A stretch of 64,000 nucleotides of DNA from Nocardioides rotundus (GCF_019931675.1 NZ_CP082922.1:930001-994000), one strand, 5' to 3'. Counted from the first letter of the stretch, positions 31,998 through 41,114 are shown. Made by a program: numbers and translations. The notes: generated from the letters alone by a model not told the origin.

Positions 31998-32256
31998 GGA
32001 ACCCCCCGGGTCTCGTCACAAGAGAACAAACGTGGGGAGTGTACGCGGATCACACTCGTTCGGGGGAGGCCCTGGCCCAGATCCTGGGCCGGCGGATTCC
32101 GGCGCCCTGCTGGCGCGGTCAGATCCTGGCTGAGGGGCGACCAAGGACCGCGTGGTGGTAGTAGCCCCGGGCCCAATGGCCGAAGTCGGTAGCGACTTCG
32201 GCTGACGGGATTGTCCACCATCGCGGTGCCCGGCGCTAGGTGCGCCGGTCGCGCGC
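31998..32256. other. Gap with inverted repeats, no gene seen
   Basis: This 259-bp gap holds a perfect inverted repeat GGCCCAG-ATC-CTGGGCC (32074-32090), a nearby AGATCCTGG copy, and the hairpin at 32178-32201. No start codon with ribosome site and coding bias was found. Confidence 0.5.
32178..32201 (-). terminator. Hairpin 3' of the lipoprotein gene at 32257
   Basis: GCCGAAGTCG and CGACTTCGGC form a perfect 10-bp stem around GTAG. It lies 56 bp past the stop of the minus-strand lipoprotein gene. Confidence 0.6.
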
Positions 32257-32889
32257 TTAGGGCTCCCACATGTCGAGCGTGATGGCCTCGATGCGCCCAC
32301 GGTCGTTAAGAAACAGATCGACGGTGAACCACGACAAGCATCCGTCGATCGTCCTCGGTGAAGGTTGGATTGATATGCGCTGGTGGCTCTCGAAGCCATT
32401 CGGTGCTGGGACTGCCGGTGCGGCGCAGTGGGGGTGCTGCCCAATCGAGGCCCTAAATGCACCTCCGTTGCGCTCGACCTCCGTGGAGCCGAGATCGTCC
32501 GCGTGGCGACGGATCGGATCCAAGGCGCTGAACGGACCCATGTGCCCCCGGAAGCTGTCGGCACGGATCACCCATGCTCCTGGTTCAGCCGCCTGCGGTC
32601 GAAACAACACGGCCTCAAGGTTCTTACCCAGCCCGAGGCGCACCTCCTTGGCCAGCGGTAGTGCCCCGGCGCGATCTGCCGTCGGTCGTACGGCGAACGC
32701 CACGAATTCGCGAAGGATCCGAACGTCCTGTGCGGACACGGCCGCTGAGGGTGTCGCGATTGGGTGGGCAGAGGAGGCGGTCGGCGGAGCTGTCGAATCG
32801 GGACCCCCTACCGCGGACCCGCCGTCGCTGCAGCCCGCGGCGAGCAACAGCGGCGCGATGATCACGGTTGCCAGGTTTGCTCGCAGCAT
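32257..32889 (-). CDS. Lipoprotein of unknown function, atypical composition
   Basis: A 210-residue lipoprotein: signal peptide [20 protein letters not shown] with lipobox Cys20, then a Ser/Thr/Pro/Ala linker and a domain containing [20 protein letters not shown] and [11 protein letters not shown] at the end. No family is recognised. The codons are clearly less GC-rich at third positions than in neighbouring genes and the stretch has many A/T-ending codons, a sign of recent acquisition or relaxed selection. Nothing nearby (integrase, IS) marks how it arrived. The start at 32889 was chosen for the signal peptide; an upstream in-frame extension lacks one. Confidence 0.6.
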   Translation of the reverse strand: MLRANLATVIIAPLLLAAGCSDGGSAVGGPDSTAPPTASSAHPIATPSAAVSAQDVRILREFVAFAVRPTADRAGALPLAKEVRLGLGKNLEAVLFRPQAAEPGAWVIRADSFRGHMGPFSALDPIRRHADDLGSTEVERNGGAFRASIGQHPHCAAPAVPAPNGFESHQRISIQPSPRTIDGCLSWFTVDLFLNDRGRIEAITLDMWEP

Positions 32890-33032
32890 CGCCTGCCCCC
32901 ATCCGCCGGGCGCTGAGGCCCGACTCGTCTCAATATAGATCCTGCGAGCGTGTTGGAGCCGGCGCAAAGTCAACGCCGCAGCGCAAAGCGGAGTTCTGCG
33001 ATGCGCCGGACGCGCCGTACTCTGGAAGCGCC

Positions 33033-34580
33033 ATGACCAGCACCGCCGCCCAGCCCCGCACCTACGAGGTCCGCACCTACGGGTGCCAGATGAACGTTCA
33101 CGACTCCGAGCGCCTGACCGGGCTGCTGGAGGACGCCGGGTACGTCGCCGCCGGTGACGACGAGCAGGCCGACGTGGTCGTCTTCAACACCTGTGCGGTG
33201 CGGGAGAACGCCGACAACCGGCTCTACGGCAACCTCGGCCACCTGGCGCCGGTCAAGGCCCAGCGACCGGGGATGCAGATCGCGGTGGGTGGCTGCATGG
33301 CGCAGAAGGACCGCGATCAGGTGGTGCGGCGCGCCCCGTGGGTCGACGTCGTGTTCGGCACCCACAACATCGGGTCCCTCCCGGCGCTGCTGGAGCGCGC
33401 GCGGGTGCAGGAGGAGGCCCAGGTCGAGATCCTGGAGTCGCTGGAGGTCTTCCCCTCCACGCTCCCGACCCGGCGGGAGTCGCCGTACGCCGCCTGGGTG
33501 AGCATCTCGGTCGGCTGCAACAACACCTGCACCTTCTGCATCGTGCCCAGCTTGCGTGGCAAGGAGCAGGACCGCCGGCCAGGGGACATCCTGGCCGAGA
33601 TTCGCGCACTGGTGGCCGACGGCGTTCAGGAGGTCACGCTGCTGGGGCAGAACGTCAATTCGTACGGCGTGGGCTTCGGCGACCGGCAGGCCTTCTCCAA
33701 GCTGCTGCGCGCCTGCGGGGAGATCGACGGGCTGGAGCGGGTGCGCTTCACCTCGCCGCACCCGGCCGAGTTCACCGACGACGTGATCGAGGCGATGGCG
33801 CAGACACCGAACGTGATGCACCAGCTGCACATGCCGCTGCAGTCCGGCTCGGACCGGGTGCTCAAGGCGATGCGCCGGTCCTATCGGCAGCGGAAGTTCC
33901 TCGGGATCCTGGAGCGGGTGCGTACGGCGATGCCGGACGCGGCCATCTCCACCGACATCATCGTCGGCTTCCCCGGCGAGACCGAGGAGGACTTCCAGGC
34001 CACCCTCGACGTGGTGCGCGAGGCGCGCTTCGCGCAGGCGTTCACCTTCCAGTACTCCATCCGGCCCGGCACGCCCGCCGCCACGATGCCGGACCAGGTG
34101 CCGCCGGAGGTGGTGAAGGAGCGCTACCAGCGGCTCGCCGCCCTGGTCGAGGAGATCGCCTGGGAGGAGAACAAGCGGCTCGTCGGCACGCAGGTCGAGC
34201 TGATGGTCGCCGAGGGGGAGGGGCGCAAGGACGCCGCCACCCATCGGCTCTCGGGGCGCGGCCCGGACAACCGGCTGGTGCACTTCAACCCGGAGCTGTC
34301 GACAAGCGCCGACTCGGGGTCAACTGGCGCCGACTGGGCGTCAACAAGCGCCGACTCGGCGATTCGGCCGGGGGACATGGTGACGGTGGAGATCACCTAC
34401 GCCGCGCCGCACCACCTGGTGGCGGAGGGGCCGGTGCTGGCGGTCCGCCGTACCCGCTCCGGGGACGCCTGGGCGGCCCGCAACGGCCGGGCGCCCGCCG
34501 AGCCGGCGGCGGCCGTCGGGCTGGGCATGCCGGGGGTCGGCGTACCCGCTCCGCTCCCGCCCGCCCCCTCCTGCGGCTGA
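33033..34580 (+). CDS. miaB: tRNA-2-methylthio-N6-isopentenyladenosine synthase MiaB
   Basis: MiaB is a radical-SAM methylthiotransferase that thiomethylates isopentenyl-A37 of tRNAs reading U-starting codons. The 515-residue protein has [16 protein letters not shown] and two further Cys for the auxiliary cluster, the radical-SAM motif [20 protein letters not shown], and a C-terminal TRAM domain. The TRAM domain carries an odd insertion of about 21 residues ([21 protein letters not shown], near residues 423-443) encoded by three units of the 21-bp repeat family A. TACTCT at 33018-33023 is a possible -10. A Pro/Ala tail follows the TRAM domain. Confidence 0.95.
   Translation: MTSTAAQPRTYEVRTYGCQMNVHDSERLTGLLEDAGYVAAGDDEQADVVVFNTCAVRENADNRLYGNLGHLAPVKAQRPGMQIAVGGCMAQKDRDQVVRRAPWVDVVFGTHNIGSLPALLERARVQEEAQVEILESLEVFPSTLPTRRESPYAAWVSISVGCNNTCTFCIVPSLRGKEQDRRPGDILAEIRALVADGVQEVTLLGQNVNSYGVGFGDRQAFSKLLRACGEIDGLERVRFTSPHPAEFTDDVIEAMAQTPNVMHQLHMPLQSGSDRVLKAMRRSYRQRKFLGILERVRTAMPDAAISTDIIVGFPGETEEDFQATLDVVREARFAQAFTFQYSIRPGTPAATMPDQVPPEVVKERYQRLAALVEEIAWEENKRLVGTQVELMVAEGEGRKDAATHRLSGRGPDNRLVHFNPELSTSADSGSTGADWASTSADSAIRPGDMVTVEITYAAPHHLVAEGPVLAVRRTRSGDAWAARNGRAPAEPAAAVGLGMPGVGVPAPLPPAPSCG
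34299..34361. repeat. 21-bp repeat (family A) inside miaB, three units
   Basis: Units of 21 bp start at 34299, 34320 and 34341 with core CAAGCGCCGACTCGGGG (the middle unit diverged). The total of 63 bp keeps frame and encodes a seven-residue repeat in the TRAM domain. Confidence 0.88.
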
Positions 34581-34638
34581 CCTCACGCAGAGTGCGGCGC
34601 CGTCCGCAACGGGTCGTCTGCTCGCCTGTGGACAACCC

Positions 34639-35757
34639 TCACAGCCAGCCGCGCTTCTTGAACACCAGGTAGAGGATCACCGGCACGGCCAGCATGAGCA
34701 GGAGCGCGTAGGCGTAGCCGTAGCGCCAGCCGAGCTCGGGCATGTGCTCGAAGTTCATGCCGTACGCCGACGCGATGACCGTCGGCGCGAACAGGATGGC
34801 CGCCCAGGAGGAGATCCGCTTGACCTCCTCGCTCTGCTGGTAGCCCGCCTCCGAGAGCCGCGCCATCTCCTCGTTCTGCCCCTGCGAGACCAGGGTCGCG
34901 TTCACCGTGAGGATGTCGCGCAGCAGCTGGCGGAAGCCCTCGACCTGCTCGGCCGCGCTGATCACGTGGTCCTCCACGTCGCGCAGGTAGCGCTGCAGCT
35001 CCTCGTCGGTGGCGTACTTGTCGAAGCCGCGGCGCAGCGAGTCCGAGATCCGCACCAGCGGCGCGATCGCCCGCTGCAGCTCGATCACCTCGCGGGAGAG
35101 CTGGTAGATGCGGCGCGACACCGCCGGGTCGCCGCCGAAGACCTCGGTCTCGATCTCGTCGATGTCCTGCGCCAGGCCCTGCACCACCGGGCTGAAGTCA
35201 TCGACGACCCGGTCCATGACCGCGTAGAGGATCGCCTCCGTGCCCAGACGCAGCAGGTCCGGGTTGGACTCCAGGCGGGCTCGGACGCCGGACAGGTCGG
35301 GCGCCTCGGAGTGCCGGACGGTCACCACGAAGTCGGGGCCGACGAACAGGTGCACCTCGCCGAGCTCGACCGACTCGGACTCGTCGAGGTAGCGGGCCGC
35401 GCGCAGGACGACGAACAGGGTGTCGCCGTACCGCTCCAGCTTCGGCCGCTGGTGCGCCATGATCGCGTCCTCGACGGCGAGCTCGTGCAGGTCGAACTCC
35501 TGCGCCACCGACCGCAGCTCCTCGTGCGTGGGGCGGTAGAGGCCGATCCACGCGATCCCGCCCTCGTGCTCGCGCAGGGACCGGTAGGTCTCCGGCAGGC
35601 CGTGCGGCGAGTCCACCCGGTCGCCGTCGACGTAGACCGCCGAGTCCACCACCGACTCGCGCCCCTCGCGGACCGGGATGTTCTCGCCCTCGGTGGGCAG
35701 CAGCACGGTACGCCGCCGCCGGGAGCGGGGGAGGAAGCGTGAGGTCTCGCGGGTCAC
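34639..35757 (-). CDS. corA: CorA-family magnesium/metal transporter
   Basis: A 372-residue CorA: long acidic cytoplasmic funnel with coiled stalk helices, then two C-terminal membrane helices with the pore signature ASAYGMNFEHMPE between them, and a short basic tail LVFKKRGWL. The GMN motif forms the selectivity entrance. It works as a homopentamer for Mg2+ (or Co2+/Ni2+) uptake. A GTG start at 35757 is preceded on its strand by TAGGCT at 35769-35764, 6 nt away, again the leaderless pattern. It converges on miaB. Confidence 0.94.
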   Translation of the reverse strand: MTRETSRFLPRSRRRRTVLLPTEGENIPVREGRESVVDSAVYVDGDRVDSPHGLPETYRSLREHEGGIAWIGLYRPTHEELRSVAQEFDLHELAVEDAIMAHQRPKLERYGDTLFVVLRAARYLDESESVELGEVHLFVGPDFVVTVRHSEAPDLSGVRARLESNPDLLRLGTEAILYAVMDRVVDDFSPVVQGLAQDIDEIETEVFGGDPAVSRRIYQLSREVIELQRAIAPLVRISDSLRRGFDKYATDEELQRYLRDVEDHVISAAEQVEGFRQLLRDILTVNATLVSQGQNEEMARLSEAGYQQSEEVKRISSWAAILFAPTVIASAYGMNFEHMPELGWRYGYAYALLLMLAVPVILYLVFKKRGWL

Positions 35758-35763
35758 CGGTCA

Positions 35764-35769
35764 AGCCTA
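35764..35769 (-). promoter_or_regulatory. -10 hexamer TAGGCT of corA, leaderless type
   Basis: TAGGCT on the minus strand ends 6 nt before the GTG start of corA. Confidence 0.5.
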
Positions 35770-35857
35770 GTCCCCGGTTACCCTCCCCAGGGACGGAGCC
35801 GCGGGGCTCCGCCGTACGTCTGATCGTCGAGTCGATCGCCTGTGGAGGAGGGCCTGG

Positions 35858-36343
35858 ATGCGTGAGGTACGCCGGCTGCTCGCCGTCGCGGTGACGGCCG
35901 GGTTGTTCGGGGTCGCCGCCTGTGGGGGCGGCGGTGCGTCATCCTCCTCGGCCCCGTCGCCGTCGCCTTCCACGTCGGCTCCGTCGGGGTCCGCACCTGC
36001 GCTCGAGCTCACCCTGTCCGCTGCCCCACCCGGACGGTGTGTGCCCCCGACCGCGGACGCGCTGCGGCGCCTGGCCGAGCACGCGTTCGCCGGCCGGGTC
36101 GTCGAGGCCGCTGGCGGCCGGGTCGTGCTCCGGGCCGAGGAGTGGTTCCACCCCTCCGAGGCGCCCGACCGCGTGGTCGTCGCCGGTGGCGGCGGTGGGC
36201 GCCGGACGACGGCCGGCGCGCCGTCGCTCGTGGCGGGGGAGCGCTACCTGGTCGCGGCCAATGCGGACGGCCGGGTACTCGCCTGCGGGCTCAGCGGGCC
36301 GGACGCCCCGGCCCTGCGGCAGCTGTATGCGAGCGCGTTCTGA
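35858..36343 (+). CDS. Small lipoprotein, possibly OB-fold
   Basis: A 161-residue lipoprotein with signal peptide ending LFGVAAC (Cys22), a Gly/Ser/Pro linker, then a compact domain: GRCVPPTADALRRLAEHAFAG, VVLRAEEWFHPSEAPDRVVV, VAGERYLVAANADGRVLACG and LRQLYASAF. Two Cys flank a five-strand pattern resembling the netrin/TIMP-like OB fold seen in other actinobacterial lipoproteins; that assignment is inference. Its stop overlaps the start of the MocA-like gene (TGATG), so the two may be co-transcribed by position only. Confidence 0.65.
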   Translation: MREVRRLLAVAVTAGLFGVAACGGGGASSSSAPSPSPSTSAPSGSAPALELTLSAAPPGRCVPPTADALRRLAEHAFAGRVVEAAGGRVVLRAEEWFHPSEAPDRVVVAGGGGGRRTTAGAPSLVAGERYLVAANADGRVLACGLSGPDAPALRQLYASAF

Positions 36344-36900
36344 TGCGGGTCCGGGGTCTGCTGCTCGCCGCTGGGGCGGGGCGGCGGATGGGGCAGCCGA
36401 AGGCGCTGGTCCGTGACGAGGACGGCACCTCGTGGCTGCTGCGCGCGATCGCCTCGCTGCGGCCGTGCGACGGGGTGACCGTGGTGCTGGGAGCGGGGGC
36501 GGACGAGGCGGCGCGCCTGCTGCCGCTCTCGGTCGACCTGGTCATCGCCCCGGACTGGGAGAGCGGGATGGGCGCGTCGCTGCGCGCCGGTATCGGGGGC
36601 GTCTCCGCCGACTACGACGCCGTCCTGGTCTCGCTCGTGGACCTGCCCGACGTCAGCTCCGCGGTGGTCGCGCGGGTGCTGGGCGCCGGGACCGGGCCCG
36701 GCGTGCTCGCGCGGGCGGCGTACGGCGGAACGCCCGGACACCCCGTCCTCCTCGGTCGCGACCACTGGGCCGCTGCCACCGCGACCGCCAGCGGCGATCG
36801 GGGCGCGCGGGACTACCTCACCGCCGCGGCGGACGCGGGCGACCTGACCCTCGTCGAGTGCGGCGACCTGGCGACCGGGGCGGACGTCGACTCCCGCTGA
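36343..36900 (+). CDS. MocA-like molybdenum cofactor nucleotidyltransferase
   Basis: A 185-residue NTP-transferase-fold protein. It opens with LLLAAGAGRRMGQPKAL, the nucleotide-binding loop of MobA/MocA proteins, and has LVSLVDLPDVSS (metal-binding Asp) and GTPGHPVLLGRDHW, the MocA-specific GHP motif. MocA adds CMP to molybdopterin, giving the cofactor form used by xanthine-dehydrogenase/CO-dehydrogenase-type enzymes. Such an enzyme (coxSLM) is encoded 22 kb downstream and other maturation genes follow here, so this is probably its cytidylyltransferase. The gene ends in repeat family A. Confidence 0.82.
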   Translation: MRVRGLLLAAGAGRRMGQPKALVRDEDGTSWLLRAIASLRPCDGVTVVLGAGADEAARLLPLSVDLVIAPDWESGMGASLRAGIGGVSADYDAVLVSLVDLPDVSSAVVARVLGAGTGPGVLARAAYGGTPGHPVLLGRDHWAAATATASGDRGARDYLTAAADAGDLTLVECGDLATGADVDSR

Positions 36901-37011
36901 GTCGGCGCTTCTTCACCCCGACTCGGCGTGAACAAGCGCCGACTCGGGGTGAACAAGCGCCGACTCGGGGTGAACAAGCGCCGACTCGGGGTGAACAAGC
37001 GCCGACTCGGC
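36899..37011. repeat. 21-bp tandem repeat (family A), densest locus
   Basis: One inverted unit starts in the MocA stop codon (36899-36919), then four direct units start at 36928, 36949, 36970 and 36991, exact to the base except at the end. The core is GTGAACAAGCGCCGACTCGG. The last unit ends 2 bp before the TAGGGT hexamer of the next gene. Confidence 0.92.
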
Positions 37012-37013
37012 AC

Positions 37014-37019
37014 TAGGGT
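37014..37019 (+). promoter_or_regulatory. -10 hexamer TAGGGT, leaderless type
   Basis: TAGGGT ends 6 nt before the GTG at 37026. The repeat array forms the whole region where a -35 would lie. Confidence 0.5.
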
Positions 37020-37025
37020 CAGGGG

Positions 37026-37793
37026 GTGAACGACTACGTCTCCGGGCTGTTCTCCCAGGAGGGGCGCCGCGCCCTGGTGACCGGCGGCAGCTCGGGCATC
37101 GGGTACGCGGTGGCGGAGGCGCTCGGCCGGGCGGGCGCGCAGGTGCACCTGATCTCGCGGCACGTCGGACGGCTCGAGCATGCGGTCGGACGGCTGGTCG
37201 AGCAGGGGATCCATGCGAGCGGCACCGCGGCGAACCTGGGGGACGGGGAGCAGCTGGCCGAGCTGTGCACCTACGATGTCGTCACCGGGGCCGACGTACT
37301 CGTCACCGCCGCGGGCGTGAACCACCGCCCTCCCCTGGAGGAGACCTCGCCGCGAGTGCTGGAGGAGACCCTGGCGGTGAACCTGCTCGCGCCGTACCAC
37401 CTCGGCCAGGCCGCCGGGCCGCGGATGGCTCAGCGCGGCTTCGGCCGGATCGTCAACGTCGGCTCCCAGCAGTCCTGGTCGGCGTTCGGCAGGTCCGGCG
37501 TCTACGGGATCGCCAAAGCCGGGATCGGCGGCCTCACCCGCTCCCAGGCCGAGGCGTGGGGCGGCCGCGGCGTCACCGCCAACGCGCTGGTCCCCGGCTT
37601 CGTCGTCACGCCGATGACCGAGGCGACGGTCGCCCAGCCGGGGCGGGAGGAGGAGCTGGCCGCGCGCACCTTCCTCGGGAGGAACGGCGAGCCGGCGGAC
37701 TTCGCCAGCGCCGTCCTCTTCCTGGCCTCGCCGGCGTCGTCGTACGTCACCGGCGTGATGCTGCCCGTCGACGGCGGCTTCTCGGTGCACTGA
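37026..37793 (+). CDS. Short-chain dehydrogenase/reductase
   Basis: A 255-residue SDR: nucleotide motif ALVTGGSSGIGYAVAEAL, the NAG-type motif VTAAGVNHRPPL, catalytic Ser in NVGSQQSWSAFG, and the YxxxK pair in GVYGIAKAGIGGLT. The C-terminal part PGFVVTPMTEA and SSYVTGVMLPVDGGFSVH is standard. It probably uses NAD(P)H on a small alcohol, ketone or sugar. It interrupts an otherwise coherent set of molybdenum-enzyme accessory genes; whether it belongs to them is unclear. The GTG start fits a leaderless message. Confidence 0.88.
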   Translation: MNDYVSGLFSQEGRRALVTGGSSGIGYAVAEALGRAGAQVHLISRHVGRLEHAVGRLVEQGIHASGTAANLGDGEQLAELCTYDVVTGADVLVTAAGVNHRPPLEETSPRVLEETLAVNLLAPYHLGQAAGPRMAQRGFGRIVNVGSQQSWSAFGRSGVYGIAKAGIGGLTRSQAEAWGGRGVTANALVPGFVVTPMTEATVAQPGREEELAARTFLGRNGEPADFASAVLFLASPASSYVTGVMLPVDGGFSVH

Positions 37794-37832
37794 CGCGGTC
37801 GTCCGCCAACGCAGCGCCAACGTGGGCGGACG

Positions 37833-37838
37833 TAGATT
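37833..37838 (+). promoter_or_regulatory. -10 hexamer TAGATT, leaderless type
   Basis: TAGATT ends 7 nt before the ATG at 37846. Confidence 0.5.
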
Positions 37839-37845
37839 GGCCGGT

Positions 37846-38733
37846 ATGACGGACTCCCCGGCCACCCCCGCCGCGCCCGACGACGTCGCGCAGCTGCTCG
37901 AGCGCACCGGATACCTCAGCGACGACGCGCTCGCGACGGTCGCCTGGCTGGCCCTGGACATGGGGCGCCCGCTGCTCCTCGAGGGCGAGCCCGGCACCGG
38001 CAAGACCGCGCTCGCGGAGGGGCTGGCCGAGGCGCTGGGCCTCGACCTGATCCGGCTGCAGTGCTACGAGGGCATCGACGCCACCCAGGCGCTCTTCGAC
38101 TGGGACTTCCCCCGGCAGATCCTGCACCTGCGCGCGCTCGAGGCGAGCGGCAGCGTGGAGAGCGAGGAGGCGGAGAAGAGCCTGTACGACGAGCGCTTCC
38201 TGCTCGCTCGACCGGTGCTGCGGGCGCTCCAGCAAGCGCCTGCGGTGCTGCTGGTCGACGAGGTGGACCGCGCCGACGACGAGTTCGAGGCGTTCCTGCT
38301 GGAGGTGCTCTCGACCTACCAGGTCTCCATCCCCGAGCTCGGCACGGTGGCGGCGAGCACGCCGCCGCTGGTGGTGCTCACCTCCAACCGCACGCGCGAG
38401 CTGCACGACGCGCTGAAGCGGCGCTGCCTCTACCACTGGATCGACCACCCGGGCCTGGAGCGCGAGGTGCAGATCGTCCGCAGCCGCGCGCCCGAGGTCA
38501 GCGAGACGCTGGCCCGCCAGGTCGTCACCGCGGTGCAGCAGCTGCGCGACAGCGGCGACCTGCTCAAGCCGCCCGGGGTGGCGGAGACCCTCGACTGGGC
38601 GCGGGCGCTGCAGCGGCTCGGCACCACCGAGCTCGACCTCGACACCGCCGCGCGCACGCTGGGCGCGCTGGTGAAGTACCGCGAGGACGCCGACCGGGTG
38701 AAGCACGCCCTGGACCGGGTGCTCGCCGGATGA
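37846..38733 (+). CDS. MoxR-family AAA ATPase, CoxD-like
   Basis: A 295-residue AAA+ protein: Walker A LLEGEPGTGKTALAEGLA, then LIRLQCYEGIDATQALFDWDFP, Walker B AVLLVDEVDRADDEFEA and sensor-1 LTSNRTRELHDALKRRC. MoxR ATPases work with VWA-domain partners to insert metals or remodel enzymes; CoxD with CoxE helps install the active-site Cu-S in CO dehydrogenase. The VWA gene overlaps it by 4 nt, and XdhC follows. The likely client is the coxSLM product at 59 kb. Confidence 0.88.
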   Translation: MTDSPATPAAPDDVAQLLERTGYLSDDALATVAWLALDMGRPLLLEGEPGTGKTALAEGLAEALGLDLIRLQCYEGIDATQALFDWDFPRQILHLRALEASGSVESEEAEKSLYDERFLLARPVLRALQQAPAVLLVDEVDRADDEFEAFLLEVLSTYQVSIPELGTVAASTPPLVVLTSNRTRELHDALKRRCLYHWIDHPGLEREVQIVRSRAPEVSETLARQVVTAVQQLRDSGDLLKPPGVAETLDWARALQRLGTTELDLDTAARTLGALVKYREDADRVKHALDRVLAG

Positions 38734-39875
38734 CCGTCGCCGGTCCCGGGTTCGAGTCGGTCGTGGGCTCGACGAGCCGGCACGCGCCCGACGAGCTGCT
38801 GCTCGGGTTCGCCCGGGCGCTGCGGGCGGCCGGCGTACCCGTCACCCACGACCGTTCGGCGACCTTCCTGGACGCGGTCTCCCGGGTGGGGCTGGGCGAC
38901 CCCCGCGGCGTCTACTGGGCCGGGCGCGCGACGCTGTGCAGCAGCCCGGACGACGTGGCCCGCTTCGACGACGTGTACGACGCGTGGTTCCTCGCCAGCG
39001 AGGGGCTGCCGCGGACCGTGCAGCGGCAGCGCAGCCAGCCCCGGAACGCCCCCCTGCCGACCGAGGAGGGCGGCGGCGAGGCGGGCGAGATGGACGAGGA
39101 GGACCTCATCCGGGCCGCGGCCTCGGAGACCGAGGTGCTCCGGCATAGGGACGTCGCCGACCTCAGCAACGCCGAGAAGGCGCTGCTCAACCAGATGCTC
39201 GACGCGCTGCGCCCCCGGGTGCCGCGACGTCGCGCGCACCGCCGTACTCCCTGGCATCGCGGCGACGTCGACCCGGGCCGCACCCTGCGCACGATGCTGC
39301 GCCAGCACGGCGAGCCCGGACGGGTGGCCTGGCGGCGGCGGGGAACACGCGCGCGCCGTCTGGTGCTGTTGGTCGATGTGAGCGGTTCGATGAGCTCCTA
39401 TGCCGATGCGCTGCTGCGGCTGGCGCACCGGTTCGTCGCGGCCGGCCACACCGACGTGTTCACGGTCGGCACGCGGCTGACGTCGGTGACCCGGGCGCTG
39501 CGCCATCGCGACCCCGAGCGCGCGCTGATCGCCGCCGGCGAGGCTGTGCCGGACTGGTCCGGCGGGACCCGGCTGGGCGAGACGCTGCGGGCGTTCCTGG
39601 ACCGGTGGGGGCAGCGCGGCCTGGCCCGCGGCGCGGTCGTGGTGATCTTCTCCGACGGCTGGGAGCGTGGCGACGCCTCGCTGCTGGGCGAGCAGACCGC
39701 CCGGGTGCAGCGGCTCGCGCACCGGGTGGTGTGGGTCAACCCGCATCGCGGGCGGGCGGGCTACGAGCCGATCCAGGGCGGGATCGTGGCGGCGCTGCCG
39801 CATGTCGACGACTTCGTGGCCGGGCACTCGCTGGCGACGTACTCCGAGCTGTGTGAGGTGATCGGCCGTGCGTGA
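38730..39875 (+). CDS. VWA-domain protein, CoxE-like
   Basis: A 381-residue protein with an acidic middle (EEGGGEAGEMDEEDLI), a basic region, and a C-terminal von Willebrand A domain. The MIDAS metal motif is LLVDVSGSMSSYADALL (DxSxS). CoxE-type proteins pair with MoxR ATPases and hold the client enzyme. The ATG at 38730 overlaps the stop of the AAA gene, and its end overlaps the xdhC start by 8 nt, so three genes form a tight unit. Confidence 0.85.
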   Translation: MTVAGPGFESVVGSTSRHAPDELLLGFARALRAAGVPVTHDRSATFLDAVSRVGLGDPRGVYWAGRATLCSSPDDVARFDDVYDAWFLASEGLPRTVQRQRSQPRNAPLPTEEGGGEAGEMDEEDLIRAAASETEVLRHRDVADLSNAEKALLNQMLDALRPRVPRRRAHRRTPWHRGDVDPGRTLRTMLRQHGEPGRVAWRRRGTRARRLVLLVDVSGSMSSYADALLRLAHRFVAAGHTDVFTVGTRLTSVTRALRHRDPERALIAAGEAVPDWSGGTRLGETLRAFLDRWGQRGLARGAVVVIFSDGWERGDASLLGEQTARVQRLAHRVVWVNPHRGRAGYEPIQGGIVAALPHVDDFVAGHSLATYSELCEVIGRA

Positions 39876-41007
39876 TGTGCTCTCGGACCTGATGCGGTGG
39901 TGGGAGGCCGGAGAGACCGTCGGCGTCGGCACCGTGGTGGCGACCTTCCGCTCCGCGCCGCGGCCGCCGGGCGCCTCGATGCTCGTCGGTCCCGACGGCG
40001 AGGCGGTCGGCTCGGTCTCCGGCGGCTGTGTCGAGGGCGCCGTCTACGAGCTCGGCCAGTCGGTGGTCGACTCCGGCGACCCGGTGCTGCAGAGGTACGG
40101 CGTCTCCGACGACGACGCCTTCGCCGTCGGCCTGACCTGTGGGGGGATCCTCGACGTCTACGTCGAGAAGGTCTCCCGGGACACCTTCCCCGAGCTGGGG
40201 GACATCGCCGCCGACGTGGAGACCGGTCGGCCGGTGGCGCTGGCGACCGTGGTCGACCACCCCGACCCCGAGCGGGTCGGCGGGCGCCTGGTGATCCGTC
40301 CCGACGGGTCCGGCGGCGCGGACGTCGCCGGGTCGCTCGGCTCGCCCCGGGCCGACGACGCCGTGCGCGACGATGCGGTCGGGCTGCTGGCCGCCGGGCA
40401 CAACGCGACCCTGACCTACGGCCCCGACGGAGAGCGCCGCGGCGAGGGGATGCGGGTGTTCGTCTGGGCCTTCGCGCCGCCGCCGCGGATGCTGGTCTTC
40501 GGCGCGATCGACTTCGCCGCCGCGGTCGCCAAGGTGGGCTCGTTCCTCGGCTACAAGGTCACCGTGTGCGACGCCCGGCCGGTCTTCGCGACCGCGTCCC
40601 GCTTCCCCGACGCCGACGAGGTGGTCGTGGACTGGCCGCACCGGTACCTCACCCAGGAGGCCGAGGCCGGGCGGATCGACTCCCGGACGGTCCTGGCCGT
40701 GCTCACCCACGACCCCAAGTTCGACGTACCCCTGCTCGAGGTCGCGCTGCGGCTCGAGGGCGACCGGCGGCCGGCGTACGTCGGCGCGATGGGCTCGCGG
40801 CAGACCCACGACGACCGGCTGGAGCGGCTGCGCGAGGCGGGGCTGAGCGAGGAGGAGCTGGAGCGGATGTCCTCCCCGATCGGGCTGGACCTCGGGGCGC
40901 GTACTCCCGAGGAGACCGCCGTCTCGATCGCGGCGGAGATCATCGCGCTGCAGTGGGGCGGCTCCGGTGACCGGCTCGCCGACCGCGGCGGCCGGATCCA
41001 CCACTGA
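39868..41007 (+). CDS. XdhC/CoxF family molybdenum enzyme maturation protein
   Basis: A 379-residue protein with the XdhC_CoxI N-terminal part (GSVSGGCVEGAVYELGQ, VGLTCGGILDVYVE) and a C-terminal Rossmann domain (MLVFGAIDFAAAVAKVG to AYVGAMGSRQTHDDRLERL). XdhC binds molybdopterin, promotes its sulfuration and delivers it to apo-enzyme. It completes the CoxD-CoxE-XdhC set. Translation starts at GTG 39868 inside the CoxE end. Its stop TGA overlaps the first unit of repeat family A. Confidence 0.9.
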   Translation: MRDVLSDLMRWWEAGETVGVGTVVATFRSAPRPPGASMLVGPDGEAVGSVSGGCVEGAVYELGQSVVDSGDPVLQRYGVSDDDAFAVGLTCGGILDVYVEKVSRDTFPELGDIAADVETGRPVALATVVDHPDPERVGGRLVIRPDGSGGADVAGSLGSPRADDAVRDDAVGLLAAGHNATLTYGPDGERRGEGMRVFVWAFAPPPRMLVFGAIDFAAAVAKVGSFLGYKVTVCDARPVFATASRFPDADEVVVDWPHRYLTQEAEAGRIDSRTVLAVLTHDPKFDVPLLEVALRLEGDRRPAYVGAMGSRQTHDDRLERLREAGLSEEELERMSSPIGLDLGARTPEETAVSIAAEIIALQWGGSGDRLADRGGRIHH

Positions 41008-41047
41008 GTCGGCGCTTGTTGACGCCGAGTCGGCGCTTGTTGACCTG
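41006..41047. repeat. 21-bp repeat (family A), inverted, two units
   Basis: Two units starting at 41006 and 41027 read GAGTCGGCGCTTGTTGAC, the reverse complement of the core. The first unit begins in the xdhC stop codon, exactly as at 36899. Confidence 0.88.
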
Positions 41048-41114
41048 GTGGCCGGTCTCACCGGCCATGTCGTCGCGACTCGCCTAGACTGAGAGGGGAG
41101 CCCGGCGATCGGGT

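Noticed and set aside
32257..32889. A prophage or genomic-island remnant
   Set aside because: Composition is atypical, but no integrase, phage gene, IS or tRNA lies nearby, and only one gene is affected.
36899..37011. Regular direct repeats that look like a CRISPR array
   Set aside because: Units follow each other without unique spacers, are only 21 bp long, recur at other loci and have no cas genes nearby.
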